Positions 27,404 through 35,755 are shown, counted from the first letter of the stretch. The stretch is 64,000 nucleotides of DNA from Mesorhizobium sp. WSM4313 (GCF_002294725.1 NZ_NSFT01000013.1:62001-126000); one strand, 5' to 3'. Notes: generated by a model not told the origin, from the letters alone. A program made the numbers and translations.

Positions 27404-28015
27404 CTAACGCTTGCGCAATAAGACCGGTACGACGTGGTGAAAAGCGATTCCCTCATCGCGGTGTTCACCTCCGGTAATCGCTGCAAACCATGCTGCCGCA
27501 GCGCCAAGCGCGGAGCCTGCAGCAGTCGCGAAGCTAAAAATGGCAGTTATGTGGGCTGAAAGCCGCACGGTGCTTTCGTTGAGTTGCGCGTCGGGGCGAT
27601 TGACCACGGCGGCCGCGCCGTGCCCACCAATCATTGCCAAGAAAAATGCTGCTCCAAGTGTGGCTAGGGCCCAGACTGCGATACCGTGTATGCCATCGCG
27701 GAATTCGCTTTCACTTTGGCTGCTATCTTCCCAGCGCGTGCGCATTCGTCCAGCCACATAACCGCCGGCTGCGGAGCTTGCTATAGCAACGATAACTACC
27801 CACAGCCCAGCCACCAGCACATTCCAGGAGGCGCCACCGTTGGGAAGAGTCGGCGAACCCAGCGCCAAACCAGCGCTCGACCCGAATTGCAGAAGAACCA
27901 CCGAAATGGCGCAAGCGATGACCCCCCCGCCAAATATGCCTCCCCACTCAAGATAGGACGATGTAGCCACTTTTGGGGTCACTGCAGCGTTTTCCCTTGA
28001 GGCTATTTTGGCCAT
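27404..28015 (-). CDS. Four-helix membrane protein of unknown function
   Basis: 203 residues from ATG 28015. Hydrophobic segments: GGIFGGGVIACAISVVLLQF, LVAGLWVVIVAIASSAAGGY, IAVWALATLGAAFFLAMIGG and FSFATAAGSALGAAAAWFAA, about four spans. An acidic loop with RTRWEDSSQSESEFRDG lies after the second span. Proteins of this layout occur in rhizobia without known function. It starts five bases after the stop of the 24-residue peptide gene and is probably cotranscribed with it. Confidence 0.7.
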   Translation of the reverse strand: MAKIASRENAAVTPKVATSSYLEWGGIFGGGVIACAISVVLLQFGSSAGLALGSPTLPNGGASWNVLVAGLWVVIVAIASSAAGGYVAGRMRTRWEDSSQSESEFRDGIHGIAVWALATLGAAFFLAMIGGHGAAAVVNRPDAQLNESTVRLSAHITAIFSFATAAGSALGAAAAWFAAITGGEHRDEGIAFHHVVPVLLRKR

Positions 28016-28019
28016 GATC

Positions 28020-28094
28020 TTACCGAAGTCCAAAAAATGATAAGATGAACAAAACGATCACGACGAGGCCAACAAGGTAGATTATTCCGTTCAC
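28020..28094 (-). CDS. 24-residue single-span membrane peptide
   Basis: GTG 28094 preceded by an excellent ribosome binding site (AGGAGGAGG five bases upstream). The product, VNGIIYLVGLVVIVLFILSF followed by FGLR, is one transmembrane helix with a basic C-terminus. Short membrane peptides of this pattern recur in rhizobial genomes. It directly precedes the four-helix membrane protein gene. Role unknown, perhaps a membrane-protein modulator. Confidence 0.65.
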   Translation of the reverse strand: MNGIIYLVGLVVIVLFILSFFGLR

Positions 28095-28397
28095 GACATC
28101 CTCCTCCTGATTAAGGACTAAACACAACGTGTCCGTGATGTTTTGGTTGCAAAAGAGCCCGGCCCGGAGATCTGAGCATTGACGATAAGTGGAAATTCCG
28201 CCTGAGATCGGCATCCCCAACGATGTATGCGTTTACGCAAAGCTGACTCAATGCTTCCGCTGCCCTGCTTCGACCGGAATGGGCCGCTTCCGGACCGGCC
28301 TTTGGGCACCGACCGGGAGATAGCTGCAATGTCGCGCGGCAATCAGCATGATCGCTCCAACCAAATTGAAGGCTTCTCCAAGCCCATTCCGGCGCTC

Positions 28398-28683
28398 GGC
28401 GCTGTCGGCGGGCATGTTCGCGGTAAAGGCCCGCCTCCAGCGTGAGGGCGAAGTGGTTCACCTCGTCGCGCGACGCATCTTCGACCTTTCCGCCGAGCTC
28501 GCCGGCGTCGGCGAACGCGAGGGCAGCTTTCCGGTGCCGCACGCCCGCGGTGACCAGGTGCGCAATGGCGGCTCGGGACCCGATCCGCGCGAGCTGCCGC
28601 CCAAGGGGCTGCGCAGCCGCGACATCTACATACCCGACCTCCACATCGACAACATCAAGGTCAAGACGCGGGATTTCAGGTGA
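28398..28683 (+). pseudogene. Duplicated 3' end of dnaE2
   Basis: The last about 280 bases of dnaE2 are repeated here, with only about five mismatches to dnaE2 over the final 200 bases and the same stop codon (RSRDIYIPDLHIDNIKVKTR then DFR). Similarity begins near 28398 (counterpart 23553) and stops abruptly upstream. No start or catalytic region is present. Confidence 0.92.
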
Positions 28684-28780
28684 AACGCCAATTTCTTGCC
28701 CAGCTCAGGATCGCAAAACGACCCAACGCGTTAGAGCTCGAACGTCGTGACCGCGCAGCGATGGAACAGGGGAGACGATA

Positions 28781-28966
28781 GTGGCGGACAACAGATCGAA
28801 GCGAGGCGCCGCAGACCGTAGGCAGGTCTCCGGCGGTGAAGGCTATGAGGTCAACTATTTCGCCCGCAAGCACGGTATCAGCAGAGAGCAGGCCGATGCC
28901 CCGATTAAGCGGGTCGGCAACGACCGCGACAAGCTCAATGCCGCCGCGGAGAAACTGAAGAAATAG
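28781..28966 (+). CDS. DUF3606-family small protein
   Basis: 61 residues from GTG 28781, with GGGGAGA upstream. The C-terminal half (HGISREQADAPIKRVGNDRD then KLNAAAEKLKK) is the DUF3606 helical module. The function is unknown; members are short and common in rhizobia. It lies between the dnaE2 remnant and ligD, and a broken copy lies at the same place after the full dnaE2, so the ancestral order was dnaE2-DUF3606-ligD. Confidence 0.8.
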   Translation: MADNRSKRGAADRRQVSGGEGYEVNYFARKHGISREQADAPIKRVGNDRDKLNAAAEKLKK

Positions 28967-29021
28967 GTTGCGGATTACGAATGGCGCATCGGGCAGTTGG
29001 GTTTTGTTTGAGTGAGGTCAG

Positions 29022-30932
29022 GTGAGCAAGACAGCGTCGCGTCGGCCAATCATCAACGGGGTTTCGCCTCGCCCTACCAAGCCTGCCTCGGGCGGCGCCG
29101 CCAAACTCGCACCGCCCGCGTTCCAGCCGGTCCAGCTTGCAAAGCTGGTGGACACTGTTCCCGCCGGCGATCGCTGGATCCACGAAATGAAATACGATGG
29201 TTACCGCATTCTCGTCGCCGTGGGCGGCAGCGAGGCGCGCGCCTATACGCGCTCCGGCCTGGACTGGTCCGGCCGTTTTCCGTCCATTTTAGCGGAGGCG
29301 CGCAAGCTCAAGGTTCGCTCCGCCCTGATCGACGGAGAGGCGGTTGTCATCGACACGGAGGGCCGATCCAGTTTCCAGGCGCTGCAAAACGCGTTGAAGG
29401 GCGCTCCCGCGAGCATCGATTTTTATGCCTTCGACCTGCTCCAGCTCGACGGGGAAGACCTGACGAGGCTGCCGCTCCTGGAGCGCAAAGAGAAGCTGGA
29501 GACGATCCTGCCGGCGAAGAGCCCCATCCTTCGCTACTCCGATCACATCCAGGGCCGCGGGGAAGAGTTGCTGAACCGCTTCTGCGAAGCCGGCCTCGAG
29601 GGGGTTATCTCGAAGCTGGCGGATTCGCGCTATGTCGGCGCCCGCGACGGAAGCTGGCTGAAGATCAAGTGCATCAAGCGTCAGGAATTCGTGCTCGTCG
29701 GCTGGACGCCGTCAGACAAGGATCGCGCGTTTCGATCGCTGATCCTCGGCGTCCATGACGGCGGAAAGCTGCGCTATGCCGGCAAGGTTGGGACCGGTTT
29801 CGATGCCGCCGGGATGGCCCGGCTGATGAAGATCATGGCGCCGCTCGAGCAGAAGGCCGCCACGGTCGAGGCGCCGCGCGCGGAGGTCCGCGGCGCGCAC
29901 TGGCTGCGTCCCAGGCTTGTCGCCGAGATCGCCTTCACCGAGATGACCAATGAAGGGACACTGCGCCATCCAAGCTATCTCGGCCTGCGCGAGGACAAGA
30001 AGCCGGAAGCGGTCGTGCTCGAGACGGAACACCGCACGGCGACCCTGCCGCCGCCGGCGACAAGCGCTGTCGCGATCAGCAATCGCGGCCGCGTGATCTA
30101 CCCCGAATCCAACATCACCAAGGGACAGCTTGCCGATCATTATTCCGACGTTGCCTCGATCATGCTTCCCTGGGCCGCGAGCAGACCGATCAGCCTGGTC
30201 CGCTGCCCGCAGGGCCGCGCGAAGAAATGCTTTTTTCAAAAGCATGACGCCGGCAGCTTCGGCGACAAGGTCCATCACGTCGGGATCACTGAAAAGGATG
30301 GCCATGAGGAGCCCTATCTTTACGTCGACGACGCCGAGGGGCTTCTGACCTGTGTCCAGATGGGAACGATCGAGTTCCATGGATGGGGAGCGCGCATCGA
30401 AGACGTCGAGAAGGCCGACCGCCTCGTGTTCGACCTCGACCCCGACGAGGGACTGGATTTCGAGGCGGTCCGCGCTGCCGCATTCCAGTTCCGGGATATG
30501 CTGCAATCCATCGGCTTGACCAGCTTCCCGATGCTGACGGGCGGCAAGGGCGTGCATGTGATCGCGCCGCTCACGCCGCGCGCTGAATGGCCCGAGGTGA
30601 AGGCCTTCGCCTCCGGGCTTGCTCAGGCGGTCGCGCAGAGCGACCCCAGCCACTTCACGGCCGTGTTGTCGAAGGCCAAACGCAAGGGGCGGATCTTCGT
30701 CGACTATCTGCGCAACCAGCGCGGCGCCACCGCAATCATGCCTTATAGCGCCAGGTCGCGGCCGGGCGCCCCGGTCGCAGCACCTGTCACCTGGGCGGAG
30801 ATGAAGACGATCGATGCGCCATCGCATTTCCATGTCGGCGATGCGCCCGAGTTGAAGAAGCGCGCCGCATCGAAGGCCCTTGCGGGCTGGGGCCGGGCCG
30901 ATCAGTTCCTGCCGGACCTCATGAAGCCATGA
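29022..30932 (+). CDS. ligD: LigD, ATP-dependent DNA ligase fused to primase-type polymerase
   Basis: 636 residues from GTG 29022. The ligase domain comes first (about 40-335) with the nucleotidyl-Lys motif EMKYDGYR near residue 55. The LigD polymerase (archaeo-eukaryotic primase) domain follows (about 350-625) with VFDLDPDEGLDFEAV near 470, LTGGKGVHVIAPL near 505 and FVDYLRNQRGATAIM near 565. The N-terminal 3'-phosphoesterase domain found in some LigD proteins is absent. LigD repairs double-strand breaks with Ku by non-homologous end joining; no ku gene is in the window. The stop overlaps the exonuclease start as ATGA. Confidence 0.93.
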   Translation: MSKTASRRPIINGVSPRPTKPASGGAAKLAPPAFQPVQLAKLVDTVPAGDRWIHEMKYDGYRILVAVGGSEARAYTRSGLDWSGRFPSILAEARKLKVRSALIDGEAVVIDTEGRSSFQALQNALKGAPASIDFYAFDLLQLDGEDLTRLPLLERKEKLETILPAKSPILRYSDHIQGRGEELLNRFCEAGLEGVISKLADSRYVGARDGSWLKIKCIKRQEFVLVGWTPSDKDRAFRSLILGVHDGGKLRYAGKVGTGFDAAGMARLMKIMAPLEQKAATVEAPRAEVRGAHWLRPRLVAEIAFTEMTNEGTLRHPSYLGLREDKKPEAVVLETEHRTATLPPPATSAVAISNRGRVIYPESNITKGQLADHYSDVASIMLPWAASRPISLVRCPQGRAKKCFFQKHDAGSFGDKVHHVGITEKDGHEEPYLYVDDAEGLLTCVQMGTIEFHGWGARIEDVEKADRLVFDLDPDEGLDFEAVRAAAFQFRDMLQSIGLTSFPMLTGGKGVHVIAPLTPRAEWPEVKAFASGLAQAVAQSDPSHFTAVLSKAKRKGRIFVDYLRNQRGATAIMPYSARSRPGAPVAAPVTWAEMKTIDAPSHFHVGDAPELKKRAASKALAGWGRADQFLPDLMKP

Positions 30933-31699
30933 GGATCGCCACGTACAACGTCAACGGCTTCAACGGCCGCCTGCCGGTGCTCCTGCGCTGGCTTAAAGAG
31001 GCAGGGCCGGACATTGCCTGTCTGCAGGAACTCAAGGCGCCGCAGGAAAAGTTCCCGGAAGGGCCGATCCGCGACCTCGGCTATGACGTGATCTGGCACG
31101 GCCAGAAAAGCTGGAACGGCGTCGCGATCCTGAGCCGGGTCGGCAAGATCCACGAAACGCGGCGCGGCCTTCCCGGCGACCCTGACGACAGCCATAGCCG
31201 CTACATCGAAGCAGCAGTCAACGGCATCCTGATCGGATGCCTTTATCTTCCGAATGGCAATCCAAGGCCCGGGCCGAAATTCGACTACAAGCTGCGTTGG
31301 TTCGACCGCCTCATCGACCACGCAGCCGAACTCGTCGCGTCCAGACAGCCGGTGGTGCTGGCAGGCGATTTCAACGTCATGCCGACCGAACTCGATGTCT
31401 ACAAGCCCGAGCGCTGGCTGGACGATGCTCTGTTCGCGCCCGAGGCGCGCGCCGCCTACGCGACGCTGCTCGAACAAGGCTGGACCGACGCGCTGCGCGT
31501 GCGTCATCCCGGTGAGAAGATCTACACGTTCTGGGATTATTTCCGCAACGCCTTCGGCCGCAACGCAGGCCTGCGGATCGACGACCTTCTGCTGAGCCCG
31601 TCGCTCCTGAAGCGGCTGATTGACGCCCAGGTCGACGTCGAGGTGCGCGGCTGGGAAAAGAGCAGCGATCACGCGCCGGTCTGGATCGAGCTCTCGTAA
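30929..31699 (+). CDS. Exodeoxyribonuclease III family (AP endonuclease/3' exonuclease)
   Basis: 256 residues of the endonuclease/exonuclease/phosphatase fold: MRIATYNVNGFNGRLPVLLR, CLQELKAP (metal-binding Glu), LAGDFNVMPTELDVYKP (Asp and Asn), the DYFRNAFGRNAGLRIDDLLL segment and the terminal SSDHAPVWIEL with catalytic Asp-His. The enzyme cuts at abasic sites and trims 3' ends. It is translationally coupled to ligD, which suggests that it supplies end processing for the ligase that lacks its own phosphoesterase domain (inference). Confidence 0.92.
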   Translation: MRIATYNVNGFNGRLPVLLRWLKEAGPDIACLQELKAPQEKFPEGPIRDLGYDVIWHGQKSWNGVAILSRVGKIHETRRGLPGDPDDSHSRYIEAAVNGILIGCLYLPNGNPRPGPKFDYKLRWFDRLIDHAAELVASRQPVVLAGDFNVMPTELDVYKPERWLDDALFAPEARAAYATLLEQGWTDALRVRHPGEKIYTFWDYFRNAFGRNAGLRIDDLLLSPSLLKRLIDAQVDVEVRGWEKSSDHAPVWIELS

Positions 31700-31878
31700 A
31701 AAGCAGCGCCTCGCGGGCGTTCAACGCCTGACGACAGGAAGCCCAGGGCGCGGCTGGAGCATTGGTTGCTCGCCGATGATGAAACCTTCACGATGTATAG
31801 CTGCGGCGTCGACAGGGTTCGTGCGCCTAAAATGCCTGCGCCACGTCGCGGCCGCATTCAGCAGCGCACCGCCTCGCA

Positions 31879-32469
31879 TCACCCGACCTGCTCCACGAGC
31901 AGCGTCCCCGGCTGAAGGGGCTTGATCAGCGATTTGGCGGATACCGCCGGATCAAGCCAGCTCGCCCAATCCTTGCGCTCCAGGATCACGATCTGCCGAT
32001 CGTGATACGGCGCGATATCGGGACCGGGTTCCATCGTGAGCATGGTGAACGCCTCCCCGACATCATCGGTGTCGCGCCAGATCCCGGCGATGCAGAAGAT
32101 CGGCTCGTCGCGCTTGGTGAAGAGCCATTTGTCCTTGCGCTTCTTGCCCTTGTCTGTCGGTTCGGTGAATTCGTAAAATCCATCGGCTGGTATCAGGCAG
32201 CGGTTCGAGGCGAACTCGCGACCGTCCGAGCGGAAGTTGTAGACCGGCCTCTTGTTCGGTCCAGGCCAGCTCCACCGGCGCTGAACAAGGTCGCCCTCGC
32301 CGCCCACGCCGTCGACCGGGCGGATGATCGGCCCGATATCGGTTATCTTGATGTCCTCGCGCGCCTGGATATTCGGCGCTCCTTCACTGAAGCGTATCTT
32401 GATCTTGAGATCGGCGAAGTCCTCCACGATCGAGGCGACATCCACCATCAGCCGATAATCATTGCACAT
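31879..32469 (-). CDS. SRAP-family abasic-site protein (YedK/HMCES type)
   Basis: 196 residues. Key residues of the family are present: Cys-2 (MCNDYR), which forms the thiazolidine crosslink to abasic sites; the Asn/Arg region before RCLIPADGFYEF with the catalytic Glu; and the His of APYHDRQIVIL. These proteins shield abasic sites in single-stranded DNA. The gene is divergent from a second, degenerate SRAP gene, with a LexA box between them, so it is very probably SOS-induced. Confidence 0.92.
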   Translation of the reverse strand: MCNDYRLMVDVASIVEDFADLKIKIRFSEGAPNIQAREDIKITDIGPIIRPVDGVGGEGDLVQRRWSWPGPNKRPVYNFRSDGREFASNRCLIPADGFYEFTEPTDKGKKRKDKWLFTKRDEPIFCIAGIWRDTDDVGEAFTMLTMEPGPDIAPYHDRQIVILERKDWASWLDPAVSAKSLIKPLQPGTLLVEQVG

Positions 32470-32505
32470 GTCTCACCTGTCTCTGCGGCATTGCGCGGCG
32501 ACTGC

Positions 32506-32520
32506 GTTCCTGTTATGTTC
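32506..32520. promoter_or_regulatory. LexA (SOS) box between the divergent SRAP genes
   Basis: GTTC-CTGTTAT-GTTC, a perfect GTTC-N7-GTTC direct repeat. It lies 37 bases upstream of the minus-strand SRAP start and eight bases before the ATG of the plus-strand SRAP-like gene, so it can control both directions, the plus one including dinB. Confidence 0.88.
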
Positions 32521-32528
32521 TTTTGGCT

Positions 32529-33035
32529 ATGAGCGCAACAGTTTTCGATTCCGACAGCCCGCTCGATGAACCCCGCCTCATCATAAGACGCTGTGGCGGC
32601 GATGTTGAGATGCTCAAGCTGCCGTGGGGACTTCAACCCAAGGAACCAGGGGGGCGCCCCTTCACTGTGGTGCGCACAGAGGACCGATCGTTCCCGAGCC
32701 ATCGCTGCCTCGTGCCGGCGTCCGAATTCCGGCACCGCAGCCAGGGGAAGAACTACAGCTTCCGCCTGGCCAATGGCGACTGGTTCTATTTCGCCGGCAT
32801 CTGGCGGCCGGCGACGCGCGATTGGCCGGAAGCCTACGCAATCCTCACGATCCAGGCCAATGACGACATCGCGCCCTACCATGATCGCCAGATGGCGGTG
32901 CTGCGCCGAGACCAGCGCTCGGCGTGGCTGGACATGACGCGTCCCGAACACGAAGTGCTCCGTCCCCTTCCCCGGGACAGTTTTCGGATTTCCCGCCTCC
33001 ATCAGGGCCGCGCGCAGGCTGAATTTGCAATGTGA
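32529..33035 (+). CDS. SRAP-like paralogue lacking the catalytic cysteine
   Basis: 168 residues. The C-terminal two thirds follow the SRAP fold (RCLVPASEFRHRS, FYFAGIWRP, then DDIAPYHDRQMAVL), keeping the active-site His region. But the protein starts MSATVFDSDSPLDEP: there is no Cys-2, and the Glu position of the FYEF motif reads H or R (PASEFRHR). DNA-protein crosslink chemistry of the known type should be impossible. It is 54 bases upstream of dinB and directly behind a LexA box, so it is probably an SOS-induced partner of DinB. Role unknown. Confidence 0.8.
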   Translation: MSATVFDSDSPLDEPRLIIRRCGGDVEMLKLPWGLQPKEPGGRPFTVVRTEDRSFPSHRCLVPASEFRHRSQGKNYSFRLANGDWFYFAGIWRPATRDWPEAYAILTIQANDDIAPYHDRQMAVLRRDQRSAWLDMTRPEHEVLRPLPRDSFRISRLHQGRAQAEFAM

Positions 33036-33089
33036 GTTGTAGATCCGGTAGCACGAAGCGCATGTCCTGGCGAAACGCACTTCAGGCAT

Positions 33090-34670
33090 ATGGCCCCTGA
33101 CCGCAGCGCCGACCTGCGTAAGATCATCCATGTCGACATGGATGCGTTCTACGCGTCTGTCGAACAGCGCGACAACCCGGATCTGCGCGGCAAGCCGCTT
33201 GCCGTTGGCGGGGCCGCCGCGCGCGGCGTGGTGGCTGCCGCAAGCTATGAGGCTCGCGCCTTCGGCGTTCGCTCCGCGATGCCTTCCGTCACGGCAAAGC
33301 GCAAATGCCCCGAGCTGGTCTTCGTGCCGCCCCGCTTCGACGTCTACCGGTCCGTCTCGGCCCAGATCCGCGAGGTGTTCGCCGAACACACCGATCTCAT
33401 CGAACCGCTCTCGCTCGACGAGGCCTATCTCGACGTGACGCAGAACAGGCTCAACATTTCGTCTGCCACGACGATCGCCGAGATGATCAGGGCGAAGATC
33501 CTGCTGGTGACCGGTCTCACCGCTTCCGCCGGCATCTCATACAACAAATTCCTCGCCAAGATGGCGTCCGACCAGAACAAGCCAAACGGCCAGTTCGTCA
33601 TCACGCCCCGCCATGGCCCGGCATTCGTGGAGACGTTGCCAGTCAAGAAATTTCATGGCATGGGGCCCGCGACGGCCGCCAAGATGGAGGCGCTGGGCAT
33701 TAAGACCGGCGCCGATCTCAAGGACCGCTCGCTTGCCTTCCTGCAGCAGCATTTCGGCAAGTCAGGGCTCTGGTACTATCAGATCGCGCGCGCCATCGAC
33801 GAACGCGCGGTCGAGCCGGATCGGCCGCGCAAATCGATCGGCGCCGAGGATACCTTCGCAGCCGACATCTTGGAGCTCGCTGCAGCAATCGCCGAACTCA
33901 AGCAGCTGACAGCCAAGGTCTGGGGATACTGTGAAGGCAAGGGCATCCGGGCCCGGACGATCACACTGAAGGTCAAATTTGCCGATTTCCAACAGATCAC
34001 GCGCAGTCGCACCGTGTCGGTGCCAATCGAGTTCTCTGACTTCGAACCTCTCGCAGCCGATCTCCTGAGGTCGGTGTTTCCGGTACAGAAGGGAATCCGG
34101 CTGCTGGGCATCACGCTTTCGTCGCTAAGCGATGTGTTGGCCGCCGGAACAACGGCAACTTCGGTTCGAACTTTAGGATGTCGCGCAAATCTGTCCCGGC
34201 TCTGCGGATCAACCCGCGAGGGGATCGATTTCGCGAGTTATCTGGAAGGTTTCGACGTCATACTTGTCGGAGGGCTTGGCCGTGCGAAGCAAAGGGGAAG
34301 GCACATGGCCACGTCCTCCGAAGTTTCCTGCGTGACATCAGGCGGTCTCGCCTTCTTCTGCCGCCTCCGGCTGAAGGCCATGCAGGAAAGCCACGGCGCG
34401 CTGCGCATGGGCCGCGGCCGAGAAGATTGCGCGCTTGTCGTCGGCGAGGACTTTCAACCAGGAGCCGAGATAACTCGCATGGTCCGGCCGGGGCTCGAGT
34501 TCGGGCGCGATACCAAGATCGGCGCAGAGGAAGCAGCTTCCGAGCTCGGCAATCAGTTCCTCGCGCGCTCGCTCGCTGCGATCCTTCGCGTAGCGGCTAA
34601 GGTCGCGGTTAACGCGATGCGGCGCCGAAGTCCAATGGGTAACCTCGTGGCTGAGCGTGGCAACGTATGA
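33090..34670 (+). CDS. dinB: DNA polymerase IV DinB with an abnormal C-terminal extension
   Basis: 526 residues as read. Residues 1-350 are a normal Y-family polymerase: IIHVDMDAFYASVEQ (first acidic motif), LSLDEAYLDVTQ (second), ASAGISYNKFLAKMASDQNK, thumb and little-finger regions up to LLGITLSSLSD. Usual homologues end within about 20 residues with a clamp-binding motif; here the frame runs another 175 codons into unrelated DNA, partly antisense to the ArdC gene. The catalytic core is complete; the beta-clamp motif is probably lost. The junction near 34140 is the left edge of a mobile block. Confidence 0.88.
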   Translation: MAPDRSADLRKIIHVDMDAFYASVEQRDNPDLRGKPLAVGGAAARGVVAAASYEARAFGVRSAMPSVTAKRKCPELVFVPPRFDVYRSVSAQIREVFAEHTDLIEPLSLDEAYLDVTQNRLNISSATTIAEMIRAKILLVTGLTASAGISYNKFLAKMASDQNKPNGQFVITPRHGPAFVETLPVKKFHGMGPATAAKMEALGIKTGADLKDRSLAFLQQHFGKSGLWYYQIARAIDERAVEPDRPRKSIGAEDTFAADILELAAAIAELKQLTAKVWGYCEGKGIRARTITLKVKFADFQQITRSRTVSVPIEFSDFEPLAADLLRSVFPVQKGIRLLGITLSSLSDVLAAGTTATSVRTLGCRANLSRLCGSTREGIDFASYLEGFDVILVGGLGRAKQRGRHMATSSEVSCVTSGGLAFFCRLRLKAMQESHGALRMGRGREDCALVVGEDFQPGAEITRMVRPGLEFGRDTKIGAEEAASELGNQFLARSLAAILRVAAKVAVNAMRRRSPMGNLVAERGNV

Positions 34671-35267
34671 CGCGGCGTCCCGGAACGTCCGGAATGGCGG
34701 CATCTGGATGTGGTCCGTCACCGGGGCAAAGTAGGCGCGATCCCCGCCGTGCCGGATTACCGCCCCGGTATTGGCAACGAACCGGTCGGCATGCTCGATC
34801 CGGGCGATCGGATCGCGCACCCGCTCCGCCTGCCGTCGATAAAACTGGTCCGGCAGGCCATCAATTTGCGCAATGTTGAAAACGGAATACGCCTTGAGGA
34901 ACGGGATCTCGCGGTCGATTTCCTCGCGCTGGGTGTCCGTCTCCGTCCTGATGAAGCGGCTGGCGAAGACCACCACAGAGCCGGTCTCGCCCTTGCGAAC
35001 GCCGCCGCCAAGTTCCAGCGCCTGCTTGAATGTCATCCACATCGGGCTGGAAAAGCCGCGGGCGACAGTCTCCGACCAAAGCAGCAGCACATTCATGCCG
35101 TTATAGGGCAGACCATTATGCCTGAGCGGCCGGGTGACGCGGCCGGAGGCATTGCTCGATTGCCACGGCTGCATCCAAGGACGGATGCCCTTCTCCAGCT
35201 CGGCTACGATACGGTCGGTGATGCGCGCATAGATATCGATGCGATCCGCATTTTCTTTCCTGGTCAT
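34338..35267 (-). CDS. ArdC-type antirestriction protein
   Basis: 309 residues from ATG 35267. The N-terminal ssDNA-binding domain (ITDRIVAELEKGIRPWMQPW, then LPYNGMNVLLLWSE) is followed by a zinc-metalloprotease-like domain with ATLSHEVTHWTSAPHR, the HExxH motif, near residue 205, and ELIAELGSCFLCADLGIAPE. ArdC protects incoming plasmid DNA from host restriction during conjugation. It is the leftmost gene of the mobile block and overlaps antiparallel with the aberrant end of dinB. Confidence 0.92.
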   Translation of the reverse strand: MTRKENADRIDIYARITDRIVAELEKGIRPWMQPWQSSNASGRVTRPLRHNGLPYNGMNVLLLWSETVARGFSSPMWMTFKQALELGGGVRKGETGSVVVFASRFIRTETDTQREEIDREIPFLKAYSVFNIAQIDGLPDQFYRRQAERVRDPIARIEHADRFVANTGAVIRHGGDRAYFAPVTDHIQMPPFRTFRDAASYVATLSHEVTHWTSAPHRVNRDLSRYAKDRSERAREELIAELGSCFLCADLGIAPELEPRPDHASYLGSWLKVLADDKRAIFSAAAHAQRAVAFLHGLQPEAAEEGETA

Positions 35268-35498
35268 TTCATGAACCTCCAGTTGGAGGCCGCGCCGATC
35301 GCGGCCCCGTGACGGGGTCCGCTTGGGCGGAGCAGGAAGGCGGGCCGCGCACCCGACCGGGGATCCGTCGTGCGTGCACGATGGGGTGGTCATGGGCCGC
35401 AGCGACAGCGGAGGACGGCGAAGCCGTTGCGCTGACTGCCTGGCTCCGCCAGGACCTCGGGCCAGAACGGGGCGCGAGTGGACGTCAGAAAACAGAAA

Positions 35499-35517
35499 GG
35501 CGGCGCTGGGCGCCGCC
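35499..35517 (-). terminator. Rho-independent terminator upstream of ardC
   Basis: GGCGGCGC and GCGCCGCC, 8-bp stem with a 3-base loop, followed on the minus strand by TTTCTGTTTTC. It would end transcription of the small gene at 35543-35728 before ardC. Confidence 0.7.
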
Positions 35518-35542
35518 TGAATGCCGTGGAGATAAGGCCGGT

Positions 35543-35728
35543 TCAATGAACCGACCGGCCCCCGCTATAGGGATCGTATTCGAAGAGGATTTCGACATCG
35601 GCGTTGTCGAGCTCAGAGGCGGGCATGACGCCAAATTCGTTGTCGACCTGGAAGAGGATAACGGGGACCATGAGAGTGCGGGCGAGGGACCAGGCGGCCT
35701 TTTGGGCGAGTATGAGATCGTGGGACAT
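35543..35728 (-). CDS. Small mobile-element hypothetical protein
   Basis: 61 residues from ATG 35728: MSHDLILAQKAAWSLARTLM followed by VPVILFQVDNEFGVMPASEL and an acidic end DNADVEILFEYDPYSG. It is regular alpha/beta in pattern, without a catalytic motif. It sits between ardC and other plasmid-type genes and has its own terminator. Function unknown. Confidence 0.65.
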   Translation of the reverse strand: MSHDLILAQKAAWSLARTLMVPVILFQVDNEFGVMPASELDNADVEILFEYDPYSGGRSVH

Positions 35729-35755
35729 CTGAGGCTCCATCTTGGAGCGGGCCAA

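Noticed and set aside
34178..34600. Separate plus-strand gene after the dinB core
   Set aside because: Mostly antisense to ardC and Arg-rich; more simply explained as run-through sequence at the block edge.
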